Assembly: GCA_037576195.1 (NCBI GenBank)
Contig: CM075101.1
Coordinates: forward strand, 36,084,001-36,148,000
DNA: 64,000 nucleotides
Direction: 5' to 3'
From: Phytoseiulus persimilis
Taxonomy: Eukaryota; Arthropoda; Arachnida; Mesostigmata; Phytoseiidae
A model generated the notes under the pieces. It did no database searches and was not told the DNA's origin. It saw only the letters and a list, made by a program, of their open reading frames with translations. This document shows positions 33,101 through 45,300 of the stretch, one piece after another. The first letter of the stretch is position 1. Every line of letters begins with the position of its first letter. The position numbers were made by a program, and so were the translations under genes.

Positions 33101-34092
33101 ATGTCCAACGCCGATCTTCCCGAATCGCTTCGCCTGACTCCGATGAGGTTTCCCAGCCTTCTAGGCATTGTGTTTATTCAATCGCATTAAGTCAGTTGTG
33201 GTATCGCGATGGCTTCCGTTTGTGAGACGAGGATCAGATGATTCGATCAATCCATGAGACGTTGACGTGTATGTTCGCGGTCTTCATCGGCAACGCCGTC
33301 ATCCTCACCACCACCATCGTTATGGTTGTCCCCAACATCGTTCTCAGACCACCGCAAAGTACCATCATCATCGCAAGCAGCGGTTTCATTTTTTTGCCCT
33401 AAGTCTACATTTTCAAATTGAGAGAGTGCCGATTTCGGAAGAAAAAAACAGGAGGAAAAAACGGATTCGACGGATAGGCATCGGTTCGCCGTCTTTGGCG
33501 TTCTTTGAAGTCATCCACAGGGCACGAATTCGACAATTCTCTCACCGTCAGCAAGACACCACCATAGAAGAGCGAGTGGACGGACACGCAGACGAAAGAA
33601 TGATGAAATAAACGAAGATGGGAACGCCGCGTTGTCTGAGGGTTTGTTGACATAACGAGAACCTCCTACCGCGTATTCCGGTGGTCGACGCGCTCCATCA
33701 CACAGCCCGTCTCTTTCCCTGATCCCTCCACCGAATATCGAATGACACCGAGGGTTTTCGTTGGGATTCCCAGCACGGAATCGCCAGAAAGCCGCTCGTT
33801 TGAACCTGGTTGCATAGCTTCCGAAGACGTGATCTCTAAGCAGCTGATACTTCGGAGTCACCGGTCAACTCGAAAGAGATCGGAACGGACAAACCGCCAC
33901 TACGCTTCCCTCAAGCTTCGCTGCGCCGGGAGCATGTAATGTACTTGGGCTAGGACATTCATCTCGCCTTGGGCCGAACCCGGACTTCTCAACCGTTTTC
34001 AGACCAACATCGCGATTGGGATGTCAAGCGGAAGTGTGGATGACGCGAATGTCTAGTCAAAACGCTTTTGATGACCCGATAGACCTTGACAC
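30165..34092. other. No gene identified; G17 homopolymer and low-complexity stretches
   Basis: A 152-codon minus-strand frame (30065-30523) has no ATG at its head and overlaps the candidate exon above. Short plus-strand frames at 31035-31405, 31700-32114 and 33267-33611 look compositional (Ser/Arg/Pro or His/Arg-rich) and lack signals. A run of 17 G residues lies at 32732-32748. This is the start of the gene-poor interval that extends to 63.3 kb. Confidence 0.35.
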
Positions 34093-35322
34093 ATGGGGAG
34101 AGATTTGCGGAACGATAATCCTCCAAGTTCTGAGCGCAGGGCAGCCAGAGAAGTCAGAGATTCGATCTCATGGACAACGATCTCGCGCGCAGCGCCGGAA
34201 ACGACGAGGAGAAGCGGAGGAGCTGTAGTGGCGACAACTGCGTCGAGGATCATCCACTTTTCCCCAGCCCGAGAGGCTCAGAGCGCGCGCGAGCTTCCCA
34301 ACAGACCCAGGTCCGGACGGAGCATGAGTTCGGGACAAATGACTGAAATGGTGGCATCTGCGAGACGGAGTGGCCCAGCCTATCGATGTCCGAATCTTGT
34401 TACTTTCAAAAAGAAAGTTTCGCTCTCTCTCCCGGTGACTCTCACGTTCATGATTTCCTGCGCGCATCTGCGCCGTGCTGACTTCGGTTTCCTAGCGCTG
34501 GAAGGTGCGCCGATTGTCCCTAATGACATCAGCCCACTCGAACTCACTCAGCATGCGAGAACGGCACCACAAGCATACGACAAGTCAAGAGATGACAATC
34601 TTGGAACAGTAGCACAAACCTATATTCAGCAAGCAAGCGAGCAACTCAGTCCGACAGTCGTTCGGCTAAGCAAGCAGTTCCAAGTACATCCTCACTCAAC
34701 TCATCAGAGATGGCGCACTGATGGCTCAGTTGTCTTCAGGTGTTCAGGCCTTCTCGAGCCGAATCGTTTCCTTTGGAAAACGCTCAGACGAGAGACATCA
34801 GATGAGTCTGGTCGCTCGGTGCGAGATCCCGATTCGCTCGACGTAACTGGGGGTGTTGTGCTCCCTCGGAGGAACCGACAAGAAATCCGAGAGGGTTCCT
34901 CGTTGCATCCCATCCGCATTGACGCTGGAAAGTTATCACTCTCATCAGGTTGGAATTTCCCTGCGAAGTCCAGTAAGAGGGCAGCAGCGACGGAACCGAA
35001 TAACCGATATGGCTCGATGGATTCGCAAGCGAGTTATCTCGAAGTCCAAATCTCTCAGAACTTCCGGAACTTCGCCCATAACCTCTTGAGCGTGCCGTTT
35101 CGATGCTCTGCCTCGCGGTGGTTCTACGCGACGACACAATCGCTCATCAGCTCCTTCTGGGAGAGTTCAGTTGTATCTTACGAGAGTATCAGACAACTGC
35201 TCATCGGTCATTTCGGCCTCTGTGAACAATCCCTTCCTCTCTCCCTCGCCCTCGAACCTACCAACATGAAGAGCGCAGACTCCGCGGTGCCGGATTTCGC
35301 TGGAACTTTGCTCCGAATGTGA
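34093..35322 (+). CDS. Unassigned long ORF, 409 codons, ATG to stop
   Basis: The longest intact open frame in the gene-poor interval, beginning at ATG 34093 and ending at TGA. A frame of this length is improbable by chance at 50% GC, and the sequence is not a simple repeat. The N-terminal third is rich in Arg, Ser and Ala. There is a moderately hydrophobic stretch (VSLSLPVTLTFMISCAHL) near residues 110-127, and the C-terminal region is mixed and soluble-looking. No signal peptide, zinc finger or recognisable domain. It could be a single-exon lineage-specific gene, part of a decayed mobile element, or a frame kept open by composition. The minus strand is also partly open (34784-35137). Confidence 0.33.
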   Translation: MGRDLRNDNPPSSERRAAREVRDSISWTTISRAAPETTRRSGGAVVATTASRIIHFSPAREAQSARELPNRPRSGRSMSSGQMTEMVASARRSGPAYRCPNLVTFKKKVSLSLPVTLTFMISCAHLRRADFGFLALEGAPIVPNDISPLELTQHARTAPQAYDKSRDDNLGTVAQTYIQQASEQLSPTVVRLSKQFQVHPHSTHQRWRTDGSVVFRCSGLLEPNRFLWKTLRRETSDESGRSVRDPDSLDVTGGVVLPRRNRQEIREGSSLHPIRIDAGKLSLSSGWNFPAKSSKRAAATEPNNRYGSMDSQASYLEVQISQNFRNFAHNLLSVPFRCSASRWFYATTQSLISSFWESSVVSYESIRQLLIGHFGLCEQSLPLSLALEPTNMKSADSAVPDFAGTLLRM

Positions 35323-38300
35323 GTGAGTTTCAATGACTGGAAAATGTTCCAGCTAGGAGGGAGAGCGGCAAACTCTAAACGATCTACTAACTGGACGATC
35401 GCTCGGGTCACTGGATGACTCTCTGTAACTGAACCACCCACCCACTCACCACAACAACAACTACAACGGAATCGCTTTGAAAGTGACCGCCACTGTCTAG
35501 ACGGGCGAACAGATAGACGGACCGACAGCCAACCTGCCCGCCTGTCAGTGTGACGCGCGATGCCTCAGAAGGCTTTCTCGCTCGCCAGATGGAAAGTCCG
35601 GCAAAGGCTCGGTCATCGGGAACGGAAACCATTTTCCAGATATTCTCGTCGAGCAGAGAAGGACTGGTTCTCGATAAAACTCAGTGTGATTCTGACGAAA
35701 GCCGCGATAATCAACGAATAATATCCGACACGGCTCATCGTGTCACATGACGCATGTCGTCCGATTTTCATGTCAAGGACCAACCTTGACAAAGGCCACC
35801 TCAGTCCGGCTCTTCTATACTCGGCCGACGGATAATGTCGTCGCGGAAAAACGGAAACGATTCAATCGTCGCTTAACGTCCGTGAGTTTTCGACTCCAAA
35901 CTCACGGCGGTCGCGACAACAAATCATGGAGAGGAAAAAGTTCGTCAATGAGATGAGAACGGGGAGAACGGGTTCATTCGAATGAATCGTGCATTCATTT
36001 GTAGATCGGAATTCGTTCAAAGTGCCGAGCCGAGAAGGGAGGAAGGGAACCGGACGGATCCTGATCGAAAGGAAAAACTCCTCCTCAATCCTCACCGAAT
36101 CCGCGGATGCCGCTGTTGCCACCGCCGCGGCTGATGAAGTCGACTGGAATCGAAAAAACAACAAATGCAAATGGAGGCGGCGGAGCCCGCCTCGCAACGG
36201 CAGCCAGCGCGGAGCAACAACGATCAGAAAAGAATCAAACTTTCATAATGAATCAAGGAACACGGAGCTCAACACGCACCGCACCATCGGCGACGACATC
36301 GACAACAGCATTAACAGCAACGGCATCGGGTACGACTTGAAGAATTCGTCGTTAATTGAATCCCTCTGCTGCCTTTTTTCCTTCCGTTTGGTCTCCGTTA
36401 CGAGCGATGCACGGGTAAACTGCACTGGTCCCGCCTCATCCGATTTGAGGCAAGCCTCCGAGACGGTGCAGCGGTTGGTTCATCTCCCGACTCCGGCGGG
36501 ATCTGTGCGCACCGATTATTCGGACCGCTCTCGACGTTGTCGTTACTGGCGAAATGAATCGGAACCGTTAATTAGCTTATCGTATATTTATTATTACCAA
36601 AATTTCGCGTATCGAATATGATTCGATCGGTCCGCAATTTTTCGAGACGAAACTTTATGAGATTAGGTCAGAATTTTGTTACTCTGCAGTATTCGAGCGG
36701 TTCCCCGACCCGAATTGGGCCCGAATCATGGAGCGTTCTTTCGGTTTTCTGACGCGCGAATCCTGAAATGTGTTGTTGGCAGCCGCTGCACACTTCCATG
36801 GGGTTGATCGCCCTGGATCATTCCACATAGGCATCGGTGGTGCACGGCTGGGCGAGTGGTAGGGTGTTCGAACGGATTAGCCGACGAGCGACGAAGTAAA
36901 ACGAACTGGGGGAGAGGGAGAATGGGAAAAAGAATCCGGTCTATTTGCTCTGTCAAGTGGCAAAACAACTCCAGGCTCATCCGGTCATGTAATCCATCTC
37001 CTATGCCCTTGAGGAAGTTCCGATCGGGCTCGGATACCCTTTCTGCTTTCAGCACACGGAAATCCCGACTGCCATGATGGAGTCCGTGCTTGAAGAGCGC
37101 GTATCATGAATTCATCGCCAGATCATCATCAGAGCGCATAACTCGACGCTGACATTCTCGGCAAGACAGTTGCGTACCGTTCAGCTCCGGTCCAACCTAC
37201 GATCTGAGAGCCATGGGAACAGCAAATAAGGGTTTCACTCTGGTCAACACCCGAGCCCTTCGTCCGAGTCCATTTCCAGTATGTTTGCAGGATATAACAT
37301 GTATTGCACCGCCGTTTTCCTGCGCTCGCCTGAAATCTTTGATATTCATTCGGAGCACGTGACTCTCCGGAGCTATACGAAACAAGGAGCATCGGAAATT
37401 TACTATCCCCGTGCAACCCGGCCGACAAAGAGGGGTAACTGTCGCTGCTCTGTTCGTTTCAGGATTGAGACAACTTGGTTTCAGAAGAGTTAGTAGACAG
37501 GTAACCCAAGAGACAGGCGTTGGGTTGCGTTTGATGTGATTTAGGTGTTTTCAGAGAAGAAGCGCCAAGTCTCAAAGTTTCAACTGTCGTCTCGAGACGT
37601 ATCCCGGCCGGTTCGCCTCTGAGATCTCCATTTTATGAAGCTGTTATTCAACTAGCAGCTATTATTCAGTCTTATCACGGAAGGAGTTTGCATATCATGA
37701 CGTGAATCAGAGCGGAGCTGTCGTGAATCTGCTCCAAGACATTTCCGAGCGACAACATCTCATTCGCAAACGGTAGTTGAGGTCGACTTTCGTGGGTTTT
37801 GACCGAAAAAAAAATGACGACGAAGACGACCACGAGCAACGCTACCGCAACAACAACCACTAGAATGCTTTTCAGCCCTGCTTACCGAACGATGGCTCAA
37901 GCCATAGAATTTATTCCCATATTGTTTTATTTTTCCGCTTCGTCCTCTTTGTCTTCGTCCTCCTCCTCAAGCGCTTGCTGGCTCGACGGCGTTGAATGTC
38001 AAGGCGAAATCAGGCCAACGGACGGATTTTCTTTCGCATTTTTCCTATCCTACCTCTCCTCAGTTATGTTTTCTTTTTTATTGCTCGCTCCGCTCGGCTG
38101 TGTTGCTCCCTCCCAATCGCTGAGCCCTCCACTCGGGTAAGTGGACATATTGAAAAATGTTCTTGATAAATGACGGTAAGAGGGAAGATGTCTGGAAAAT
38201 TCGCAGTAAATCGAGCAAAACAATTTTTCATTCGTCTTCAAAATTCATTATGGGAAGATGAATCGAAGAGGCAGGCAGAGTCGCACCGCAGGGTGCGGAT

Positions 38301-41300
38301 GGGCCGCTTGGCAGGAAACATAGTCGTTAAATAATTTCGTTTCTGAACGTCCAGCCCGTGACGTCGAGGCCGACCTCCTGTGAAATTCCCCCATGGTCGT
38401 GAAATTCAAATTCATTCTGGAATGATGCTCCAAATTCTCTCGCTCGAGACCTCTGTTTTGGAGGTTGGCCTCGATCATTTCGAAAATCGAGATCGAACGC
38501 GCTGTATCCGATGAAATGGATTCTGCGAAAGCGTACGTTCTCGATGTCTGTATTGCTATTTCGTCGCGATCAGCAGCCTTCCGGTGAGTTCAAACATGAT
38601 GTTACGCTTCATTCGGGATCTGGACTGGAAGTGATGTGCCGAGAACCTCAGCGCATCCTGCGAGGCTTGGAGCCTATAAAATCTGATCCGAGACCCATCA
38701 TCGTTCTACGGTCATCTAAGACATACAGCACAGAAGAGCTTTCCGCTGGAGACCTCCGGGATGCGAATGGGGAACCCAGAGAGAACGGTGAGGTGGGGGT
38801 TGATAGGTCAAACAATTGAGACCGAACGATCAGAATGAAGGCTCAGAGTCTTCGTCATAAATTCACCGTCGGGCCGATCTTGGGTCGTTTTTTGGTATTC
38901 GACCATCTAGCTGACTGAACACCGACTGTATCTGTGTCAAGAACTGGCTGTTCCGAACTCAGAGATCGCAAGGAGACCGCATAGCATTAAGTGGACCCTT
39001 CGAAGAATAAATACTTACTATGTCACTCAACAGAACACAAGGCACCGCCTCGTTGGCCCGGCAACCAAATGAGCTTTGCCAACGGCTCTGCAACACAAAC
39101 GAAAAGGCTGTCCCGAGCAAAACAGACATTTGCTGCGTTGCTTCATCATCAGCGCTATCCTCATCAGGCATTTGGGTGTGCTCTAGCGAGCAAGCCAGCC
39201 CCAAGCAGGCCATGATTCTACCAATCTGATGACGAGCCTTGGAATCTCTGTGTTTTGATCTGAATGAAGTCTCTGACTTGCCTGCTGCTAGCTGGCAAAG
39301 GCCTATCTGGCTGAGCCTGCTTCCACAACTCTCATAACCACAACCATCGCCATCACCACCAGGACCATCGTCTCGAGAAAACAGCATACTCATCAAGATT
39401 TTTGAGCCGATAACGAGGGTTGAGGCCACGATGTCCTCTGTGGCCGCGGTCGTCGTTTCTGAACACTGTTCTTCGAACTGAGCGAGCTAGCGACCGAGGC
39501 GAAACTATTGAGATCATTCACGCGCCGCCAGCGATATGTGCGCACAAGTTCAAGAAACCTTCCGGAATGCCTCTTCACTATTGGTTGTTGAGACCAACTC
39601 AACTGGTCACCATCATCGTAGAGGAACCATCGATGCGTTCGTCTGAACTGGCAACCTCAAGATATCGAGAGAGATCATCTCTTGACGAGAGACTACCATT
39701 CACAATGACCGTGGAGTTGGGACGGCCATAGAGACCGCGTCGGCTTGCTCGCGGCCGATCCGGTTGCTGATGGGGCTGCTGCCGTCTGTAACATTAGAAA
39801 CGGCTCGTCTGGTTCGGCAAAGTCGTCTCGCAGGCTGATTGCTCTACGAGGAAGAGATCACCATAATGGGATTCGCTGTTTGTTGAGAAAACACACGCAC
39901 AACGCCAACATGCACAATATAGCTCATCGTCGGCGATCCTCCTCGACCGTTTGTTTTAGGCATTCGCTCCCAGACTTGCTTTATCACTGTCCTCTGCTCT
40001 CTTCCTGACGGTACGTCAGACTCGACTCCGATGAAGTCCCCTGCATTTTCACTGGCTCCTCGAATCTCCGCGAAACGTCGCAGTCGGATAAACTTCCTCG
40101 GGAGCTCAGGAGAGGCTCGGAAATCCGCGTGGCGGTTCTTAGACGATGTCCGGGCTCGTCAGAAGCGGACAGGCTCTATTTCTCTAAAAACCTTCGACTA
40201 TTTTCCTCCCTAGTTCATTCTAAGATGAACTGACTAGTCGTTCGGTAGCCGCGTCACAGGCCACAGCGTCTTGCCATGAATGAGGCTGCTTGCCTGGAGA
40301 GACAACGAAGCGAACTTTGGAGGAGGCTCAAGCAGAATAAAGCCGCGTTGTGGAGGTGACAAGCGCAGCTTAACGAGTGTCTGCTCAGGACAAGGGACTG
40401 CCTTGTACTCTCTGCCCGCCTAACGAGAACGAAAGAACTGATCGGAAAAAGGAGGTGTTAGAGCACATGTGAGCGCATGAGCCATGCTGCGCGTTTCTGC
40501 CGCCTGAGTACGAGAGCATGTTACCTGAATAGTACAAATGGAAGTGGTTCGTACGAGATCTCAGTTCATTCGAGCAATGAGAGGATGACTACCGAGCGCC
40601 CTCCTCACAAGAGTAGAGAAGGTTCGTATGTTCGAAGCCAACGTCAAGTTTCCGATAGCGACCAGGATCCTTCTCCGTCTGTCCTCCTTTGTTGACACCG
40701 AAGTGATTGAGGTAGATGGCATCCGCGCCCTGAGTGAGCCGTTGATATCGGACCGAATGCTTACACGCTGTTATTGCGCTTGAGATGGTTATTCCGCTTC
40801 GAACATCCTTCAACTGAGGAATCATCTCACAAGTTCCCAGTTGTGAGAATGTTTCTGAGGCGCGTCAGATGACAACTTTCCTTGCCGAGGTGGAGTACAT
40901 TACTTAGATTTCCTGATTAATATTTGAGTTGAAAGAATTATGAGCCGGATTCGTTCAATCTCATCAACTCGGCCCAAGAATAAGCGCTCGGTATATTTCT
41001 CAGCTCACGTTGCAATATGTCTCTCGCTGAGTGCTGTTATCGGTGCGAGTAAATTAACTTTGCTCACGAATAGGGCTAGGCGTTCGTTTCTTGAAGAAAT
41101 TCATGGCTGCCTGGATTTTCACTCACCGACCTCGAAAGGAAGGAAGGAGCACCGAGATTCCCCTCCCCCCCTGGAACAGTCCTCGAGGTTTCGAAATGTC
41201 CATCAAACGCCGTCGCAATGCCGGCGCAAACTGCATGTCGACGGTATTGACGCGCAAGTTCTCGAGCTTCTTTGCAGGGAATTTTCCATCTTGGGACTGT

Positions 41301-42379
41301 CCAATGCGAGCAGTGGGATATTCGCATCAGCCGAAGCTCCCACCAGACTCTCGGGCGTGGATTGTTCTTCCCGATTCCTCTCGATGGGATGTGCAAAATT
41401 TTCCACTGAACTTTCCCGATGTTCAGCTTCCTTCGCGGCAGTGACCGCGTGGCGTTCCTGTTTCCTACTGCGACACGCGGTCTCGAGGAACTCCACGCAG
41501 CGGTTCTTTCGAGTGTGGTCCACAGGGATACTGCAGGGACTGCAGAACGATCTGCTGTTGCACAAGAACTCCCAACTGCGAACTGCTATGCCCGCATTTT
41601 CGGATTTACGTGCACGGCCCTTATCGCGGTCGAACCCAACTCATTCATGTTCCTGCTGGGCATCCGAGAACGCTTAGTGACTGACAACCGGTGTCCGCAG
41701 ATCGGATTATACTGGCGAATGGAGAGAAACGAATGGAAGAGACAATAAATTCAATTCTCTTCCGATTCCGCGGGAACGCACGGATTCTCGTCGATTCCCG
41801 AGTCCGTGGTGACTGCTGCGCTCTACTTACTTTAAAGATGCGTCAATCGTCTGCGCTCAATGTGCAACGCAATTCGCAGATCCTGGCTCACAGAGAGTGG
41901 AGAACTCTGTGGGAAGCATCGAGAGATGCGTCGACCGGGATTCAGCTGAGTGCTCACTCTCAATTCAATGGCTGACTTTTGGAGCTGGAGCGAGTGGTGG
42001 TCCATACGTAAAGAGGGATAGGTATTCGCTGTATGATCCAGCCTCTTGATGTGAAGTCTGGTGAAAACCTTGCTCGCCACTGATTGGAAAGCCGAAATGA
42101 TTTTCGTCAGCGGAAACTACGAAATTCGTGGAGTCTCGAAAATAACGAGAATAACCGCGGACTTCATCGCGGAAAATCGCGGCCACCATGAACGCCCACC
42201 CGTACTCATGATGCATGATGCTCCAGGTCACGAGAATTTCACCACGTTGTCGACGATCGGACTAGCAACTCCCAAGGGCTCACTCGAATCCTCAAAGCTG
42301 TGTCATCCGATAAAGAGTCTCTGACAACCTTGATATGCTGACGTGGCTTCTGTCAGTTGAACTGCAATCGGACCCCTTC
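35323..42379. other. Gene-poor interval; no supportable gene
   Basis: Frames of 60-245 codons are scattered on both strands; the longest (40940-41677 plus, 245 codons) overlaps open frames in two other frames. On the minus strand, 41965-42231 reads as a Gly/Tyr/Ser/Phe-rich peptide and lies just downstream of an isolated TATA box (next entry). None has a splice chain or recognisable domain. The sequence is single-copy looking with short Asn/Thr- or Pro-coding low-complexity patches, for example 36100-36330. Confidence 0.35.
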
Positions 42380-42387
42380 CTTATATA
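42380..42387 (-). promoter_or_regulatory. Isolated TATA box (TATATAAG)
   Basis: TATATAAG on the minus strand. The expected start site near 42350 precedes a possible donor (GTGAGC, about 42285) and, further down, an ATG at about 42216 that opens a frame of about 83 codons (GWAFMVAAIFRDEVRGYSRY and on, to a stop at 41965). This could be a short secreted or structural protein gene, but start codon and splicing are unclear. Confidence 0.25.
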
Positions 42388-45300
42388 TCGCTCGAAGGAG
42401 ACATATTTCAGTTTCCGTTGGTTTTATAGGCAAAAGTCGGCTCATATTCCAGGGCGTATGACAGATGCTCGCAGTGATAGCATAGTCGTATACAGAGTCC
42501 TGTATTGTTCCTTGTGAGAACTCCCGAACGAAGAGTTCTGATAAACATTCAGCTCATTGAAAGCAGGAACTGATTCTGCGACTCAAGTTTGACTCATACT
42601 CAGCGAACCATCGAAGACACCTTCACGAACTCTAAGCCGCATGAAAGAGAACCCAGTTCAAATGACTTTTCCGTTCCCCGATGAGTCCCTCTCACTCTGG
42701 TTCGCCTGCGCGGGTCAATCAAGTTTCCCATGTGTTCGAGTACACAAGTTAATCAGGGCGGATGAAAAAGTTAGTGAAGACATTTTTCCCGAGGCGAAAC
42801 TCCATGCCACCGTAAGCTTGGCATGAATGAGAGATCCGCGTTCGTTATCCACGCTAAGCTGAGCAGTCTCGGAATGAGTGAAGATAATTATGCAATTCTC
42901 TCAGGCACCGAATTTCCTCGCTAATTCATACAACCGCTCTCTTCGTCTCCATTTTCTTCGGCCTTCCATCGCTCATCTCGTTTCATCGCCGAATCATTCT
43001 CTGCGACTCGCTCACGAGCTTCCAGAAGTTGCTTTCCTATTAAGCCGTTTGGAAGCGCCACGGCTCTAGATATTCACATTCGCCTCATAATAAGTTCTCC
43101 GTCTCGTCGTAACAGAGCTCTGGCAAAATATTTTTTTCGCCTAATTACAAGCTGCTGGCAAGCTGGTTGGTCCACTGAATGCTCCGGCGAACGTCCCATT
43201 TGTTTTCACTGTAAGGAGACTACTCATAATTATCAGAATGTTTCCTCTCTTCGGAACTTGGCCATCCCTCGAGCGCGACATCCAGGTGGGTTAAATTTCA
43301 CTGTATTGGGCATCACATTCGAAGCTAGATTCTTGCTAGATGAAATTTCCCGATATTTGTCCAGTCGGAGGTAAACGTTGATGAGCCCTTGTTTATTGTC
43401 GCGTGACTTGGAGAAGCCGCTGAAGCCTGTCCTGGAGGAAGCGACATGTCGATGTCCCATTTTCATTCGGAGCTTCGCTCATGCTCGGGGACTCTGCCTA
43501 GAAACTCCGTACCTGTCGCTAGAGTCGCTTTTCCTGCAGCTTCAATGGGACCCAGTGATTACGGTACGAAACCCTCAAATTTCTGCATGCGTCTCACTTG
43601 ATCCATCGCAGGCTGAACGAGCATGAGTTTTATCGAGGCGGCTTCTGCGTCTTTGAAAACGGAGAAAATGAAATCTACTCAACGTTGAAAAGTCTAAATC
43701 GAATGTAGATGTGATTGTCGCCGATTTTTGTCGGAAGCATCTTTTGAAGCCATTGGTGTGAAGAAGGAGGCTGGTAGGGAGGGCAGAACCTCACCCGGCC
43801 AGCTCACGCCGCTCAGAACGCTCAGCCGAGCCAACCCACGTAATCACAGAGAAGCGCCTGCCGAAACCAGACCACCTTTGCTGCTCACAAAATCCAATTG
43901 GATTCGAATAGATTCGGGTCATCGGATGAATTCCACGCACGCGATTCTGTTCTGAGGTGTGGCCAGAGGTAAAGCACTGCAACTACAAAGCTCACTGTGG
44001 CGGTCATCGCGCACGCAACGGCAACTGTCAGGCTGCCGTGCAACAAACAACTATGTCAGCACCGCCATCCTGAAAGTTGACTGTAGGTCTCGATGAAACC
44101 ATCAGGGCAATCGTTTGATCACGTTGTGGAAGGACCCAAGGATGGGTTCGGCAAATTCCATTCTGGATTCGACCGAATCGGGAGAGTGAGGATTCACACT
44201 TATGTATGGTGCGATGTTGTGCAGTAGAAACGATGGACATCCCCCAAGTTGGGCAGGCATATATTCAGAAACATGAACATAAGCCCATACACATCCACAG
44301 TAATCTCGGACTCCGTGGAGAACTCTATGGGTTTCATCTCACGTCAGAAACGATCAGCGAAAGTGATGGGACCTGTTCGGAAGATTTTCGCGTCCGCTGA
44401 TCACGCAGCTTCTATTCTCTGTACATCTGTTTGGAGTTTTTGTGCTGAGAGCTGAACTCCCGAGAGCGCTTTGGGTCAGCTCTCACTTTGTCTTGGAGCA
44501 AAACGGTGCTCTCGTTCCCTCACACATCATGAGGCTGGTGGGTCCATTGTCTTCCCAGAGTTCTGAGGTTCGTACTGAGACGTACTCGAGGTCCCATTTT
44601 CCACAGTTTTCTCCGAGGTTACCCCCTCGAGAGGTGGATATCAGCATCTCCTGTGACGGAAAAGGCACGCAGCTCGATGCGCGGAAAACGAGCTACACGA
44701 CGGAATTGATTCGTAGCCCTCCGTTGGAGGAGCAGCGTCGAAGCGTCATATCGAATAAAATTGGACAAATACTAAACTTGCAGGAAGACCAGTGACCCCG
44801 GGAAAGCCCGATTACGCTACAAGGACATCTGCGCTCCCTGTTTCCCGGTCCATCGTGTGAATGAGGCTTCTAAATTGACTAAAAATATGAATTTACTCAC
44901 TTTCGTCTACGATCTCAATCTGTCCCGCCGTACTTTGGTGTTTCAAAAAAGCTTTCCTTCGAGGGGAGCAACAAAAACAGCCCCGCAACCTTTGTATGCA
45001 AATACGGTTCAAGGCCGTTCATGTGCGGCTAGAGGAACCCGGTGCAGCACAAAGGCGGCGGGCAGTCTCCCCGGACTTCCCTCGTGACGCTCCTCTATAT
45101 CCTGTTAGCTGTCGAACGTCTCACTCCGACAGGAGTTGAGCCAAGTTAAAGACGACAAAAATTGAATCAACATCACCTCCGGTAATAGCGAGTGAGCCTC
45201 ACAGAGATGTCACTTTGGCGGCGTTGGCGCTTTGGCCGCTCGAAATTATAGTGAAATAACGCCGGCTTTCAAGTGAGGAGGTCTGCGGCCAGCTATCGAG

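Noticed and set aside
33267-33611. His/Arg-rich ORF suggesting a zinc-binding or antimicrobial peptide
   Set aside because: The His run comes from a CCACCACC-type low-complexity patch; there is no signal peptide and no Cys/His pattern of a zinc finger.
36000-36621. A 210-codon plus-strand ORF with Asn/Thr/Ser-rich stretches
   Set aside because: Its head has no good start context and the content is low-complexity; the antisense strand is also open. No supporting splice signals or domain.
40940-41677. A 245-codon plus-strand ORF beginning with ATG
   Set aside because: Two other frames (41091-41444 plus, 41203-41565 minus) are open across the same DNA, there is no signal peptide or domain, and no flanking splice sites give a coherent protein. 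It is most likely a composition effect.
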